Shown here piece by piece: positions 16,869-25,779 of a DNA stretch of 64,000 bases. Source of the stretch: Jejuia sp. UBA6058 (GTDB taxonomy: Bacteria > Bacteroidota > Bacteroidia > Flavobacteriales > Flavobacteriaceae); the NCBI GenBank assembly GCA_002428965.1, contig DIYI01000009.1:485305-549304 (forward strand). The letters run 5' to 3'. The position numbers and the translations under genes are program-made. The first letter of the stretch is position 1, and every line of letters starts with the position of its first letter. The notes beneath the pieces were generated by a model that was given only the letters and a program-made list of their open reading frames with translations, searched no databases and was not told where the DNA came from.

Positions 16869-18710
16869 TTACAGGTATTTGGTTGGGACCTCTATCCTTA
16901 CTATTGTTCCTTTATTTTTCTCAGATTCTATTTCAAATATTCCCTCAACTTCGGCAATTCTAGCATTCATATTCTTTATTCCAATACCAGATCTTGCCTT
17001 GGCCACATCAAAACCTTGACCATTGTCTTCAATTGTTAAACAAATTACGTCATTTTTTAATCTTATACTAATATTTACATGAGAAGCTTGGGCATGTTTA
17101 TGAATATTATGAAGCGTTTCCTGTAACATTCTATAAATATGAATTTTATCCTTGTTAGAAACCGCATCCCAATGGATAATATCGTCATCCTTAAAACTAT
17201 AGTTCAGTTTATATGCCGTAGTCTGAGTTTCTACCATGGTTTTTGTCATATCAATAAAACCTGAACCGGAAATAAAATCCGTATTCAGCTCATGGGAGAC
17301 TTTTCTAATGTCATCTTCGATAGTTTTGAGCTCGCTGATGTATTGAGATCTTGTTTTAACGGCCTGATCAGAATTATTCATATTCAAACTATCTAAACTA
17401 AGCCGTGTACCAAAAAGCCTACCTAAGACGCCATCATGCAATTCTTGAGAGATGCGTTGCTTTTCAATAGTTCTGGCTTCTTCAATTTTTTCATTTTCGT
17501 TAAGCATTAAATTGTAAATTTCCTCATTAGCCTCTTGCTGTTGTTTGGCAAACTTCAGCTCCTTGTTTTTAGCTCTTTGCGAAATAATGATATAAATAAG
17601 TAATGCGGAGATAAGCAATATAATAGAAATGATAATAAGCCACATCCGTTCTCTGGCTATTTGTTCATTTTCCTGCTCTATCTGTTGTGTTTCAAAACGT
17701 ATACGGGCAAATTTATTCCTTGTTTTACGTTCTGCTTTTTGAACACTATCATTAAGTTTAATGTATGCCTCTAAAAATTCTGCAGCTTTTTCTCCTCTTT
17801 CTATTTTAGATAATAGTAAAAGTGATTTAAGTAGATCGTCATTGGAGTATTTTTCAGATAATGATTTTGCTTTGTAAGCATAATGTTTGGCGGAATCTAA
17901 ATCCTTTTTAGAATTGTAAAATTCCGCTAGGTGCTGATTAATAATTATGGAATTATAGCTATCATTAGTACTATCACAAATTTTGAGAGCTTTTAGGTAC
18001 AAACCAGGTAATTGATCTCGTTCATCAGATAAAAATAGGGTATTTGCATAATTTCCCAATGCAAGAACGTGGACATCGGGATATCTATTGACTAATGTCT
18101 TATTATCTACAATTTCTTTATACTTTTTAAAGGCTAATTCATATTCTCCAGAACGTCTATATACTTTAAGCATATTATTTAAGGATAAACCTATACTTCT
18201 TTCAAAATCACCCTCTAAAGTATTTTTAATAGATAGAGACTTTTCAAAGTACTTTATAGCATCTTCATATAAATCTAACTCGTCAAATACTATACCTAGG
18301 CAATTATAAGTATATGCTTTATACTTTTTAACTTCATTGGTTTGTGGAATTTCTTCCAGTAGGACGATTGCCTCAAAACAGGTTACTTCACTGCCAGTAT
18401 AATCCTTATCATTAGCCTGTGTAACTGCTATTTCGTATAAAGTTCTTGCTGTTTCAAGTTTCAAATTAGAATTCCGAAATACTTTTTCCGCCTTTTGACA
18501 ATAAAAATAGGCACTATCACTAATTAATGCCTTTCTATAAGTCCTGCCAATAAAATAATGTTCCCTTGCTATTTTTAAAGAATCCGTGCTCTCCAAACTA
18601 GAAAGTACAATTTGAAGCGAATCTATAGTATTTTGAAATTTGACTTCTTGAGCATCGACCCAAAAAGAAAAAGATAGAAGATATAAAAACAAACAAATCT
18701 TTCTAAACAA
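16869..18710 (-). CDS. TPR-containing sensor histidine kinase (HisKA_3 type)
   Basis: 613 residues: signal peptide, about six periplasmic TPR units (residues ~25-330), one membrane helix ('MWLIIISIILLISALLIYIIIS', about 355-376), dimerization/phosphotransfer helix with the His in 'RISQELHDGVLGRLFGTRLSLDSL' and an HATPase domain ('LHNIHKHAQASHVNISI', 'DNGQGFD', 'GIGIKNMNARI', 'NKGTIVRIEVP'). NarL-class kinase; stimulus unknown. Downstream regulator follows in the same operon, and a small lipoprotein gene lies just upstream on the same strand. Confidence 0.92.
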   Translation of the reverse strand: MFRKICLFLYLLSFSFWVDAQEVKFQNTIDSLQIVLSSLESTDSLKIAREHYFIGRTYRKALISDSAYFYCQKAEKVFRNSNLKLETARTLYEIAVTQANDKDYTGSEVTCFEAIVLLEEIPQTNEVKKYKAYTYNCLGIVFDELDLYEDAIKYFEKSLSIKNTLEGDFERSIGLSLNNMLKVYRRSGEYELAFKKYKEIVDNKTLVNRYPDVHVLALGNYANTLFLSDERDQLPGLYLKALKICDSTNDSYNSIIINQHLAEFYNSKKDLDSAKHYAYKAKSLSEKYSNDDLLKSLLLLSKIERGEKAAEFLEAYIKLNDSVQKAERKTRNKFARIRFETQQIEQENEQIARERMWLIIISIILLISALLIYIIISQRAKNKELKFAKQQQEANEEIYNLMLNENEKIEEARTIEKQRISQELHDGVLGRLFGTRLSLDSLNMNNSDQAVKTRSQYISELKTIEDDIRKVSHELNTDFISGSGFIDMTKTMVETQTTAYKLNYSFKDDDIIHWDAVSNKDKIHIYRMLQETLHNIHKHAQASHVNISIRLKNDVICLTIEDNGQGFDVAKARSGIGIKNMNARIAEVEGIFEIESEKNKGTIVRIEVPTKYL

Positions 18711-18827
18711 AATATTGTTGTAAAATTTAGGATATTATCAAATGTATTTATAATTGATTAAATAAAAAAAGACTCTAAACTATAAATATAGCCTAGAGCC
18801 TTGAATATACATTTAAAATATTGCTAT

Positions 18828-18980
18828 CTAGTCGTCATGTCCACTGCCTCCAGTAAATGGTGTTGGCGTTTCACTAGTTTTTGCTTCTAATAAATCATCT
18901 TCATTTAAATCTTGCTCAACGCAAGATGTGAATGACGCGAATAATACTGCTAGCAATAGTGTAATTTTTAGGGCTTTCAT
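18828..18980 (-). CDS. Small lipoprotein (50 aa) upstream of the TPR kinase
   Basis: Found by translating the gap: MKALKITLLLAVLFASFTSC, then a short acidic tail VEQDLNEDDLLEAKTSETP and an end 'FTGGSGHDD', TAG stop at 18828. The lipobox (F-T-S-C, Cys 20) is convincing. It is in the same orientation as the kinase gene, which begins 117 bp downstream. Similar tiny lipoproteins next to TPR kinases are known to me from other flavobacteria; a role as ligand or brake of the kinase is only an idea. Confidence 0.7.
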   Translation of the reverse strand: MKALKITLLLAVLFASFTSCVEQDLNEDDLLEAKTSETPTPFTGGSGHDD

Positions 18981-19211
18981 ATGTGTTTCGATTTTACGGT
19001 TAAACTATTTCTCTCTAAAAACATACTTAGTTGCTGGTATCAAAAAAAGATACGCTGCAGAGGGAAATGGAATAATTAATTAAAATCGAATGCTAAAACA
19101 CGCGACATTGTTTTGAGGGATAAAAAACCAAAAAGGTTATAAGGATTAATTAAGCTTTTTAATGAGCGGAGGGATTAAATGCTCTAAAGCATCGCTAAAG
19201 TACACGTGAAG

Positions 19212-19260
19212 CTCATTCAAATACAATAAAATCGATGAAATGCAATTTTAATCGATTAAA
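19212..19260. promoter_or_regulatory. ATCGAT-centred dyads in the gap 18981-19322
   Basis: A perfect 14-bp palindrome TTTAATCGATTAAA (19247-19260) and, just before it, a degenerate AAAATCGATGAAAT copy. The CG-centred form is typical of LacI-family operators; the LacI gene that ends at 19323 is the nearest candidate. The remainder of this 342-bp gap shows nothing else convincing. Confidence 0.4.
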
Positions 19261-19322
19261 TACGCTATATCGGTATGATGCAGCTTTCCATTGGGGTCAA
19301 AAGTCAATAAAAATCATGCCCT

Positions 19323-20327
19323 CTATAGTGTAGATTTACTCTTTACAAGGGTGGTTTTCACCACTTTTGTCGTAAAATCATCAGGGTTCTCAGTCGGACT
19401 TTCTAACCTATGTATTAGTAATTCTGCAGCTTTTGCACCGATTTTTTTTGCATGCTGCCGTATAATAGTAAGTTTTGGAACAGAATGTAATGATACCGAT
19501 TTACTAGAAAACCCAACTACTGAAATGTCCTTAGGTACTTTTAATTTAAAACTTCTAGCCATATTAATGGCTACTACACCTGAAGTGCTGTCGGCAGAAA
19601 TTATACCATCTAAGGCATCATTCTTTTTAAAGAATTGTCTAATTTTTTGATGCATATCATCACCCTTCTTTATGTTTAGTAACAAGGGTTTTATACCTTC
19701 CTCCAATAACGCCTTATTATAACCTCTCTCTCTTAGCTTGCCTACGCTTAGTTTATCTATTGAGCTTATAAATGCAATATTTTTACGTCCTTCTGCTATC
19801 AAGCTTTTTGTAGCGTTATAGGTTGCTTCAAAATCATCCACAATCACCTTATCACATTTAACATCGTTTGCCACTCGATCAAACATGACTATAGGTAGCC
19901 CTTGACCTATGGTTTCTTTAAAATGATTTATTTCATTTTTCGTTTGCGTTTCTTCAGCTATACTTAAAATAAAACCATCAACACTCCCGTTTGCCAATAA
20001 TTGTAAACTTTCTTTTTCCTTATCTAAAGATTCGTTTGAGATACATGTAATTATATTGTAACCATGCAAATTAGCCTCTCTTTCAATTCCAAAAAGTACT
20101 TTTGCCAAAAAGTAATTAAGAATATCTGGGATTATAACACCAATGGTTTTGGTTTTATTTTGTTTAAGACTTAATGCAACTTTATTGGGCTTATAATTAT
20201 ATTGCGTAGCCAATTCTTTTACACGTTTTCTAGTTTCTTCACCAATTTCCTCACTGTCATTTAATGCTTTTGACACCGTTGAAATTGAAACGCCCAACTC
20301 TTTTGCAAGTTGCTTTAAGGTTACCAT
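19323..20327 (-). CDS. LacI family transcriptional regulator
   Basis: 334 residues: HTH 'TLKQLAKELGVSISTVSKALNDSEEIGEETRKRVKELATQYNYKPN', hinge 'ALSLKQNKTKTIGVIIPD', then a periplasmic-binding-protein-like effector domain ('GFILSIAEE', 'IVMFDRV', 'DGIISADSTSGVVAINMARS'). It is the last gene of the acid-sugar operon (77 bp after the Gfo/Idh gene stops) with a GTTTAAC/GTTAAAAC dyad just upstream, so autoregulation is likely. Confidence 0.92.
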   Translation of the reverse strand: MVTLKQLAKELGVSISTVSKALNDSEEIGEETRKRVKELATQYNYKPNKVALSLKQNKTKTIGVIIPDILNYFLAKVLFGIEREANLHGYNIITCISNESLDKEKESLQLLANGSVDGFILSIAEETQTKNEINHFKETIGQGLPIVMFDRVANDVKCDKVIVDDFEATYNATKSLIAEGRKNIAFISSIDKLSVGKLRERGYNKALLEEGIKPLLLNIKKGDDMHQKIRQFFKKNDALDGIISADSTSGVVAINMARSFKLKVPKDISVVGFSSKSVSLHSVPKLTIIRQHAKKIGAKAAELLIHRLESPTENPDDFTTKVVKTTLVKSKSTL

Positions 20328-20331
20328 AGAA

Positions 20332-20348
20332 GTTTAACTCGTTAAAAC
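20332..20348 (-). promoter_or_regulatory. Candidate LacI operator
   Basis: Imperfect dyad GTTTAACTCGTTAAAAC, CG-centred, 5-21 bp upstream of the LacI-family start codon at 20327. Confidence 0.5.
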
Positions 20349-20404
20349 TGATTTGCAATTTACGAAAATAGCATGCTAAACTCCTAAGTTTTTATTTTAG
20401 ACGC

Positions 20405-21433
20405 TTATTCTATTTGAACTGGTAAGCTAGTTTCGGAAGATTTATAGACCGCCTCCTGAACCTTTAAAGTTTTAAGGTAGTTTGTGCCGTTGGTCTCAAA
20501 GGCCTTTCCAGAAATTAAATTATCAATAAAATGCCTTTGAAAAATGTAGCAACAATCGCCTGCGAAACCAATATTATTATGTGTGTAGTGATGTTCTTTT
20601 TCAGACTGCCCTAAATGTTGAATAGTTATTTTACCATTATTATACAATCTAATAGCTCCTTTAGAACCCTCGACCAAGTACTCACCAAATGTATATCTAA
20701 AGTTCTCAATATTACTTTCATTGTACCTATTGGCATCCCAAAGAGCAGTGGCATTCGATTCAAAATTCAACAGCATTAATCCTGCATCTTCTCCTTTTAT
20801 AACGGGATTTAATCGCTTTAAAATCGCAAATACATTCTTCACCTCCCCTGCATGATATCTAAATGTATCTATAAAATGAACCCCTGTTTCGTAAATGAGT
20901 AATTTTTTATAATCTCTGAAATAAGGTTGTCTGGATAGATAAGCATCTTCTCCCCAACCGTCACCCATTCTAGATCTGAAATTTAAATTGAAAAGCTCTC
21001 CAACCTCATCACTATCAATTAAGTTCTTTATTTCCCTGTGCCATGGTTGAAACCTGAAATTTTCATGAACCACAAATCGTACATTTTTTGTTGCAACGTA
21101 ATCCACAATTTTTTGAGACTCTTCAAAAGTCGGCGCCAGTGGTTTTTGACAAATGATATGAACCTCATGATCTGCGGCAAACTTACACATCTCAAAATGT
21201 GTTTCTGGAGGCGTTATAATATCAACAAAATCAGGTTTTTCTTGAAGTATCATTTCTTTATAGTCCGTATAATGCTTCCTAACACCATAAGCATTCATTA
21301 TACCTTCTGCTCTCTCTTTATTTGAGTTACACAAAGCAGTAATTTCTACCTCAGGAATTCTTGTCCATGCCTCGTATTGAAACTGACTAAAATATCCTGC
21401 ACCTATCGCTACTCCCTTTAATTTATGCTTCAC
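20405..21433 (-). CDS. Gfo/Idh/MocA family oxidoreductase
   Basis: 342 residues: Rossmann motif 'GVAIGAGYFSQFQYEAWTRIPEVEITALCN', 'EKPDFVDIITPPETHFEMCKFAADHEVHIICQKPLAPTFEES' with the catalytic-type E/Q-K-P motif (here Q-K-P), then the C-terminal substrate domain ('ETGVHFIDTFRYHAG'). NAD(P)-dependent oxidation of a sugar or sugar acid is expected. Its start overlaps the end of the MFS gene by 11 bp, so both belong to one operon. Confidence 0.9.
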   Translation of the reverse strand: MKHKLKGVAIGAGYFSQFQYEAWTRIPEVEITALCNSNKERAEGIMNAYGVRKHYTDYKEMILQEKPDFVDIITPPETHFEMCKFAADHEVHIICQKPLAPTFEESQKIVDYVATKNVRFVVHENFRFQPWHREIKNLIDSDEVGELFNLNFRSRMGDGWGEDAYLSRQPYFRDYKKLLIYETGVHFIDTFRYHAGEVKNVFAILKRLNPVIKGEDAGLMLLNFESNATALWDANRYNESNIENFRYTFGEYLVEGSKGAIRLYNNGKITIQHLGQSEKEHHYTHNNIGFAGDCCYIFQRHFIDNLISGKAFETNGTNYLKTLKVQEAVYKSSETSLPVQIE

Positions 21434-22679
21434 TTAATTTTTTATTTGGATTCATAAAATACCAACAAAATATAGCCACAAAACCGAGTGCTGCGGCTAG
21501 ATAGAAGAATGGTTCGTCTGCACCAGTCCATTCTCTTAAATATGGAAATGCCAAAGCTGTAGTAAACGAACCTATATTTCCTGCCATATTCATCATACCT
21601 GATACTTTCCCAGAGTTCTCTTCACCAATATCCATACAAAATGACCATGACGGGCTCAACGTCATATCAGCTCCAAAAATGGCTAGAGACAAACATAGAA
21701 CAGCACCTAATGCGGTATCCATATATAGGCTGGACAATATACCAATTACCACTAAAATAAAACCAATTGTAGCAGGAATTTGTCTAGACAACTTCCATTT
21801 TCCCTTCTTGTAAATAGCATCTACCATAAACCCTGAAGTCCAGTTGCCAACCGCCCCAGCTAACAAAGGTAAACTTGCATAAAACCCTGTAGCAACCAAA
21901 CTCAATTCATACTTCGCTTTTATATATGGAAACAACCATGTTAGCATAAAAAAGAAAATAAAATTACTCCCAATATATTGTATCATGGCTAAAATAACAT
22001 TCTTGGATCCCAAAATTTTTGACAACGATAAATTGCCTCCTTTTTTTTCAACTTTTTGCTGCCTATTTTTAACGATGTAATCCTTTTCAGTTTGCGAAAG
22101 ACCGGAATGTTCCTCTGGTTTATTTCTAAAAAAAGAATAGAACATTATGGCAAATAAAATTCCAATGGCTCCAAAAAAATAGAAAATATTCCTCCATCCC
22201 CATGCATCAATCAAATAAGCAACAAGTGGCAACGCAAAAGCGGCTCCAAGTCTAGAGCCAGAAAAATTTATCCCTTGAAAAGCACCACGTTCTTTAGTAG
22301 GAACCCAAGAGAAAGCCGCCCGGGAAATATTTGGGAACGCTCCCGCCTCTCCAGCACCAAAAATAAAACGAAAAAATAGCATTGAAATATAATTCCAAGC
22401 CGCTCCAGTTAATGACGTAAAGATGGACCATAAGACCATAATCCAGGTCATTACTTTTCTAACACCATATTTATCCCCCAAAGCACCACCAGGGACTTGA
22501 AATAATGCATAACCTAAAGCAAATGCACTTAGCACCCATCCCATTTCAATATCTGTTAAACTTAGATCTCCCGAAATAGCATCCTTGGCCGAAGAAATGC
22601 ACACTCGATCTATATACAATAAGAGGGTAATTAAGAAAGAGCCTAGGAAGAAGCGATAACGTTTTGAATTATTGATCAT
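21423..22679 (-). CDS. MFS sugar-acid symporter (ACS/ExuT-like)
   Basis: 418 residues with 12 membrane segments. 'LSLTDIEMGWVLSAFALGYALFQVPGGALGDKYGVRKVM' and 'RFIFGAGEAGAFPNISRAAFSWVPTKERGAFQGI' are typical of the anion:cation symporter branch that carries hexuronates, glucarate and tartrate. Overlaps the kinase gene before it and the oxidoreductase after it by 11 bp each, so it is a translation-coupled member of the acid-sugar operon. Confidence 0.9.
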   Translation of the reverse strand: MINNSKRYRFFLGSFLITLLLYIDRVCISSAKDAISGDLSLTDIEMGWVLSAFALGYALFQVPGGALGDKYGVRKVMTWIMVLWSIFTSLTGAAWNYISMLFFRFIFGAGEAGAFPNISRAAFSWVPTKERGAFQGINFSGSRLGAAFALPLVAYLIDAWGWRNIFYFFGAIGILFAIMFYSFFRNKPEEHSGLSQTEKDYIVKNRQQKVEKKGGNLSLSKILGSKNVILAMIQYIGSNFIFFFMLTWLFPYIKAKYELSLVATGFYASLPLLAGAVGNWTSGFMVDAIYKKGKWKLSRQIPATIGFILVVIGILSSLYMDTALGAVLCLSLAIFGADMTLSPSWSFCMDIGEENSGKVSGMMNMAGNIGSFTTALAFPYLREWTGADEPFFYLAAALGFVAIFCWYFMNPNKKLSEA

Positions 22680-24084
22680 GGTGTTTTAGTTTAGTTATTA
22701 TGGTTTGTAGCGTACTTTTATCTCCTACATTTCCAGGAAATACTACATAGGGCAGTCTAGGAAACTTGGTTTCTTCACCCATTTCCCATATTGGAATTCC
22801 AGGTTGAATTTGCCCCAAAACTTTAGAACGTCGCATACCCAAACCTTTGGTCGCTAAATCGTGCGATGTGATACCACCTTTGACAATAAGATAGCGAGGT
22901 CTGCGATGAATCCCTTCTAATATATTGACCAAACTCACAGAGATTTTATTACCAATATTAATGGTGGAATTGCTGTCTTTCCCCGTAACTAAATCTCTAC
23001 TGGTAAATACAATAACATCTTCCCCGTTTTCTAAAGCAGCATCAATATGGGTAATTACTTCAGTGATATAATTGGATGTTTCATCTGAGAGCACTTTTTT
23101 TACATCAACTTCAATAATTTGATGTTCAGCGTATAACTCAAGAGCATTGCGCAATTGTTCAGAAGATTTTTTTACATAAGAACCCACAATAGTCAAGCCA
23201 CCATTCGTGTTATTTTTGTCAATAACTTCTACCGATGACAATAATCCTTTTGGAGGTAATCCGATATAAGATGGCACAAAAGAACTTGAGGTTCTATACA
23301 CTATTTGTTTCCCTAATTTTTCGGCCAATAATAATGTATGGACAACCTTGTCTAAATCTTTATAGTTTAAGCTATCAAATACACAATAAGACTTTGCAGG
23401 AATTTCAAGAATATTTTCAGCCAAAACATTCACATCATCCTTCCTGATATCGTCAAGTGAAAAAGAAAATACTTCTTCAGAATTAATTCTACCAGAAGAT
23501 TTTTCTTCAATATAAGCCTTCAAATTTGCTTTCGAATATTTAAAGGTATGATCCTGAGCAAAAGGCGTTTCATTTACTGGCGTTAATGTATCTTCACCCC
23601 TAATATAATGCGTACCATTAATAGTAACTCTTTTACCTTCAAACATTACAGGTATAAAGGCTGTAATGGCATCTTCTAATCCTAAGTTAAGCTTAAGGAC
23701 TTCGGGTTCTAGAGGAAAATGCCCCCTTAGAGTGGAATCACTTCTACTTATAATAGTATATTTCCTCTGCGTTAATTCAGAAGCTTTTAAAATGTTTTCA
23801 GCTATTTCTTTATAAATTTTTGAAGTAGCTTCCGCGGTTAAACTCCGGGAATTGGTAAGTACAAAAAAAACAGGTGTACCTTCAATGAACTCCTTCACAA
23901 AAACATCAATGCTCCAAGAGCTTAAAAGCGGAATATCGTATACTGTTTGATTTCCTGTAGGATCATCATCAATAACGATACAGGCTTTATCAGAATTTAA
24001 AAACAATGAACTATTTAAAGATCGATAGTCTTTAGTATCTTCATTTTGAAGGTTTTTGGTTATATGTTCTAAACTGATTCCCAC
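22669..24084 (-). CDS. Four-carbon acid sugar kinase family (DUF1537) protein
   Basis: 471 residues from the GTG at 24084, which overlaps the TAG of the cyclase gene by one base; a longer frame to 24168 would lie inside that gene and its product looks random. N-terminal substrate domain: 'ACIVIDDDPTGNQTVYDIPLL', 'FVLTNSRSLTAEA', 'IISRSDSTLRGHFPLE'; C-terminal nucleotide domain: 'LTIVGSYVKKSSEQL', 'RPRYLIVKGGITSHDLATKGLGMRRSKVLGQIQPGIPIWEM'. Characterised members phosphorylate D-threonate, D-erythronate or 3-oxo-tetronate. No PdxA2-type dehydrogenase or class II aldolase lies next to it here. Confidence 0.9.
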   Translation of the reverse strand: MGISLEHITKNLQNEDTKDYRSLNSSLFLNSDKACIVIDDDPTGNQTVYDIPLLSSWSIDVFVKEFIEGTPVFFVLTNSRSLTAEATSKIYKEIAENILKASELTQRKYTIISRSDSTLRGHFPLEPEVLKLNLGLEDAITAFIPVMFEGKRVTINGTHYIRGEDTLTPVNETPFAQDHTFKYSKANLKAYIEEKSSGRINSEEVFSFSLDDIRKDDVNVLAENILEIPAKSYCVFDSLNYKDLDKVVHTLLLAEKLGKQIVYRTSSSFVPSYIGLPPKGLLSSVEVIDKNNTNGGLTIVGSYVKKSSEQLRNALELYAEHQIIEVDVKKVLSDETSNYITEVITHIDAALENGEDVIVFTSRDLVTGKDSNSTINIGNKISVSLVNILEGIHRRPRYLIVKGGITSHDLATKGLGMRRSKVLGQIQPGIPIWEMGEETKFPRLPYVVFPGNVGDKSTLQTIITKLKHHDQ

Positions 24085-24719
24085 TAATATATTTCTAAAG
24101 CTATAACGCGTGCTGGAGCTCCATCGCCATCTTTTATTTTTAAAGGCAATGCTACAAGCTCTACACAATCAGATTTTAATTTGTCGATATTGGTTAACCC
24201 CTCAATAATAACAACTCCCTTTAAGAGAATTTCATGAATTTTTGTAACCTCTTGTAAATTATTGACATCGGCAACAGAAGGTGGTTCTACCGCAATCATT
24301 TTAACTTTATTATCAACACACCAATAGGCTAATTCTTCGCTAATTCTTGGTAATTCATCTCGGTATTTTTGTGTGCCAGCAAATTGCGACCACCCAGTCC
24401 AAATTATTAAACTATCGCCAGCAACAAATTTGTTTAATATTTTCTCTGAAATGTGATTAACTGTAACCAATCCCTTAGAACCAACATCTCTTGCATCAAT
24501 AACCCATGCGCAACCTACAAAATTTGAAACATCAATCTCATCAATGGTTTGATTGCTTACATTAAAATGAGAAGGAGCATCCATGTGTGTGCCACAATGA
24601 GAATAGAACGTTAAGGTTGTAGCGTTCCAACCATCTTTATCTTTGGTTTTTGCTATTTCTTTTGAAAAACCATTAACATCATTATGATAAGACATTGTAA
24701 GATCTACAACACGACTCAT
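24084..24719 (-). CDS. Cyclase-family metal hydrolase
   Basis: 211 residues with the full canonical metal motif 'HCGTHMDAPSHF' (H-x-G-T-H-x-D), N-terminal 'VDLTMSYHNDVNGF', and 'IIWTGWSQF' and 'VKMIAVEPPSVAD' blocks. Members hydrolyse amides or lactones (kynurenine formamidase, isatin hydrolase). Located between a dehydrogenase and a kinase for acid sugars, opening a lactone or a related intermediate is a plausible job (inference). Confidence 0.85.
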   Translation of the reverse strand: MSRVVDLTMSYHNDVNGFSKEIAKTKDKDGWNATTLTFYSHCGTHMDAPSHFNVSNQTIDEIDVSNFVGCAWVIDARDVGSKGLVTVNHISEKILNKFVAGDSLIIWTGWSQFAGTQKYRDELPRISEELAYWCVDNKVKMIAVEPPSVADVNNLQEVTKIHEILLKGVVIIEGLTNIDKLKSDCVELVALPLKIKDGDGAPARVIALEIY

Positions 24720-24728
24720 CCTTTATTC

Positions 24729-25775
24729 CTATAAATTTTTGATTACAGCATCAGCTACGTCTGAAGTACTTGCACTACCACCTAAATCTACAGTTAAAAC
24801 ACCTTCAGAAGTAGATTTATCAATAGCTTCCATAATACTATTTGCCGCTTCAACTTCACCCAAATGCTCTAACATAATTGCTGCAGACCATATTTGCCCA
24901 TAAGGATTTGCAATATTTTGCCCTGCAATATCTGGAGCTGATCCGTGAATAGGCTCAAACATTGATGGAAATTCCTTTTCTGGATTGATGTTTCCACTAC
25001 CACCTAAACCAAGGCTTCCCATGATTGCACCTCCTAAATCACTTAAAATATCACCAAATAAGTTAGTAGTTAAAACCACATCAAACTGTTCTGGCTTTAA
25101 TACAAACATTGCTGTAGAGTTATCAATATACATTTGTTGATGTTCTACATCCGGGTATTGTTCTGCAACCTCACCAATTACTCTATCCCAATAAGACAAA
25201 CTGTTAATAAGCGTATTAGATTTTGTGATATGTGTTACTTTATTACGTCTTGTACGCGCCAATTTAAATGCATAATGCGCAACACGTTCTATACCTTTAC
25301 GCGTAAAAACACTGGTATCTATACCCATTCCATTTTCAAAATCTGGTAAATATTGACCTCCCATTTGCACAAACTCTCCCTCATTATTCTCTCTTACAAT
25401 AACAAAATCGATATGTTTTTCAGATCGGATTGGTCTTGTAACGCCAGGATATGTTCTTACAGGTCTGTGATTTACATATTGATTGAAATGTGTTCTTACC
25501 TTAAACGTGTAATCTTTAGCGGGAAGGGTATCATCTACAGCAGGCAATCCAACCGAACCAAAGTATACTGCATCAAAAGCTTTTAACGTATCAATGCCAT
25601 CGTCTGGTAAAAATTTATTGTGTTTTTGATAATAACCGGCTCCCCAATCGAACTCTTCTGTTTCAATTGAAAAATTATGTTTTTCAGCTACCGCCTTAAC
25701 CACTCTTAATCCTTCTGGCACTATCTCATTTCCTATGCCATCTCCTGGTACAACTGCAATTTTGTAATTACTCAC
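24729..25775 (-). CDS. Tartrate/D-malate/isopropylmalate dehydrogenase family protein
   Basis: 348 residues, beta-decarboxylating dehydrogenase fold: 'AVVPGDGIGNEIVPEGLRV' at the start, substrate arginines in 'VNHRPVRTYPGVTRP' and 'VIVRENNEGEF', metal-binding Asp residues in 'VLTTNLFGDILSDLGGAIMGSLGLGGSGNI', and 'EPIHGSAPDIAGQNIANPYGQIWSAAIML'. Closest in feel to tartrate dehydrogenase/D-malate dehydrogenase, not LeuB. Would NAD-dependently oxidise (and perhaps decarboxylate) a 2-hydroxy acid in the acid-sugar pathway. Confidence 0.88.
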   Translation of the reverse strand: MSNYKIAVVPGDGIGNEIVPEGLRVVKAVAEKHNFSIETEEFDWGAGYYQKHNKFLPDDGIDTLKAFDAVYFGSVGLPAVDDTLPAKDYTFKVRTHFNQYVNHRPVRTYPGVTRPIRSEKHIDFVIVRENNEGEFVQMGGQYLPDFENGMGIDTSVFTRKGIERVAHYAFKLARTRRNKVTHITKSNTLINSLSYWDRVIGEVAEQYPDVEHQQMYIDNSTAMFVLKPEQFDVVLTTNLFGDILSDLGGAIMGSLGLGGSGNINPEKEFPSMFEPIHGSAPDIAGQNIANPYGQIWSAAIMLEHLGEVEAANSIMEAIDKSTSEGVLTVDLGGSASTSDVADAVIKNL

Positions 25776-25779
25776 TTTA

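Noticed and set aside
24085..24168. Longer N-terminus of the DUF1537 kinase
   Set aside because: Lies inside the cyclase gene; residues look random, and a GTG overlapping the upstream TAG gives a normal start.
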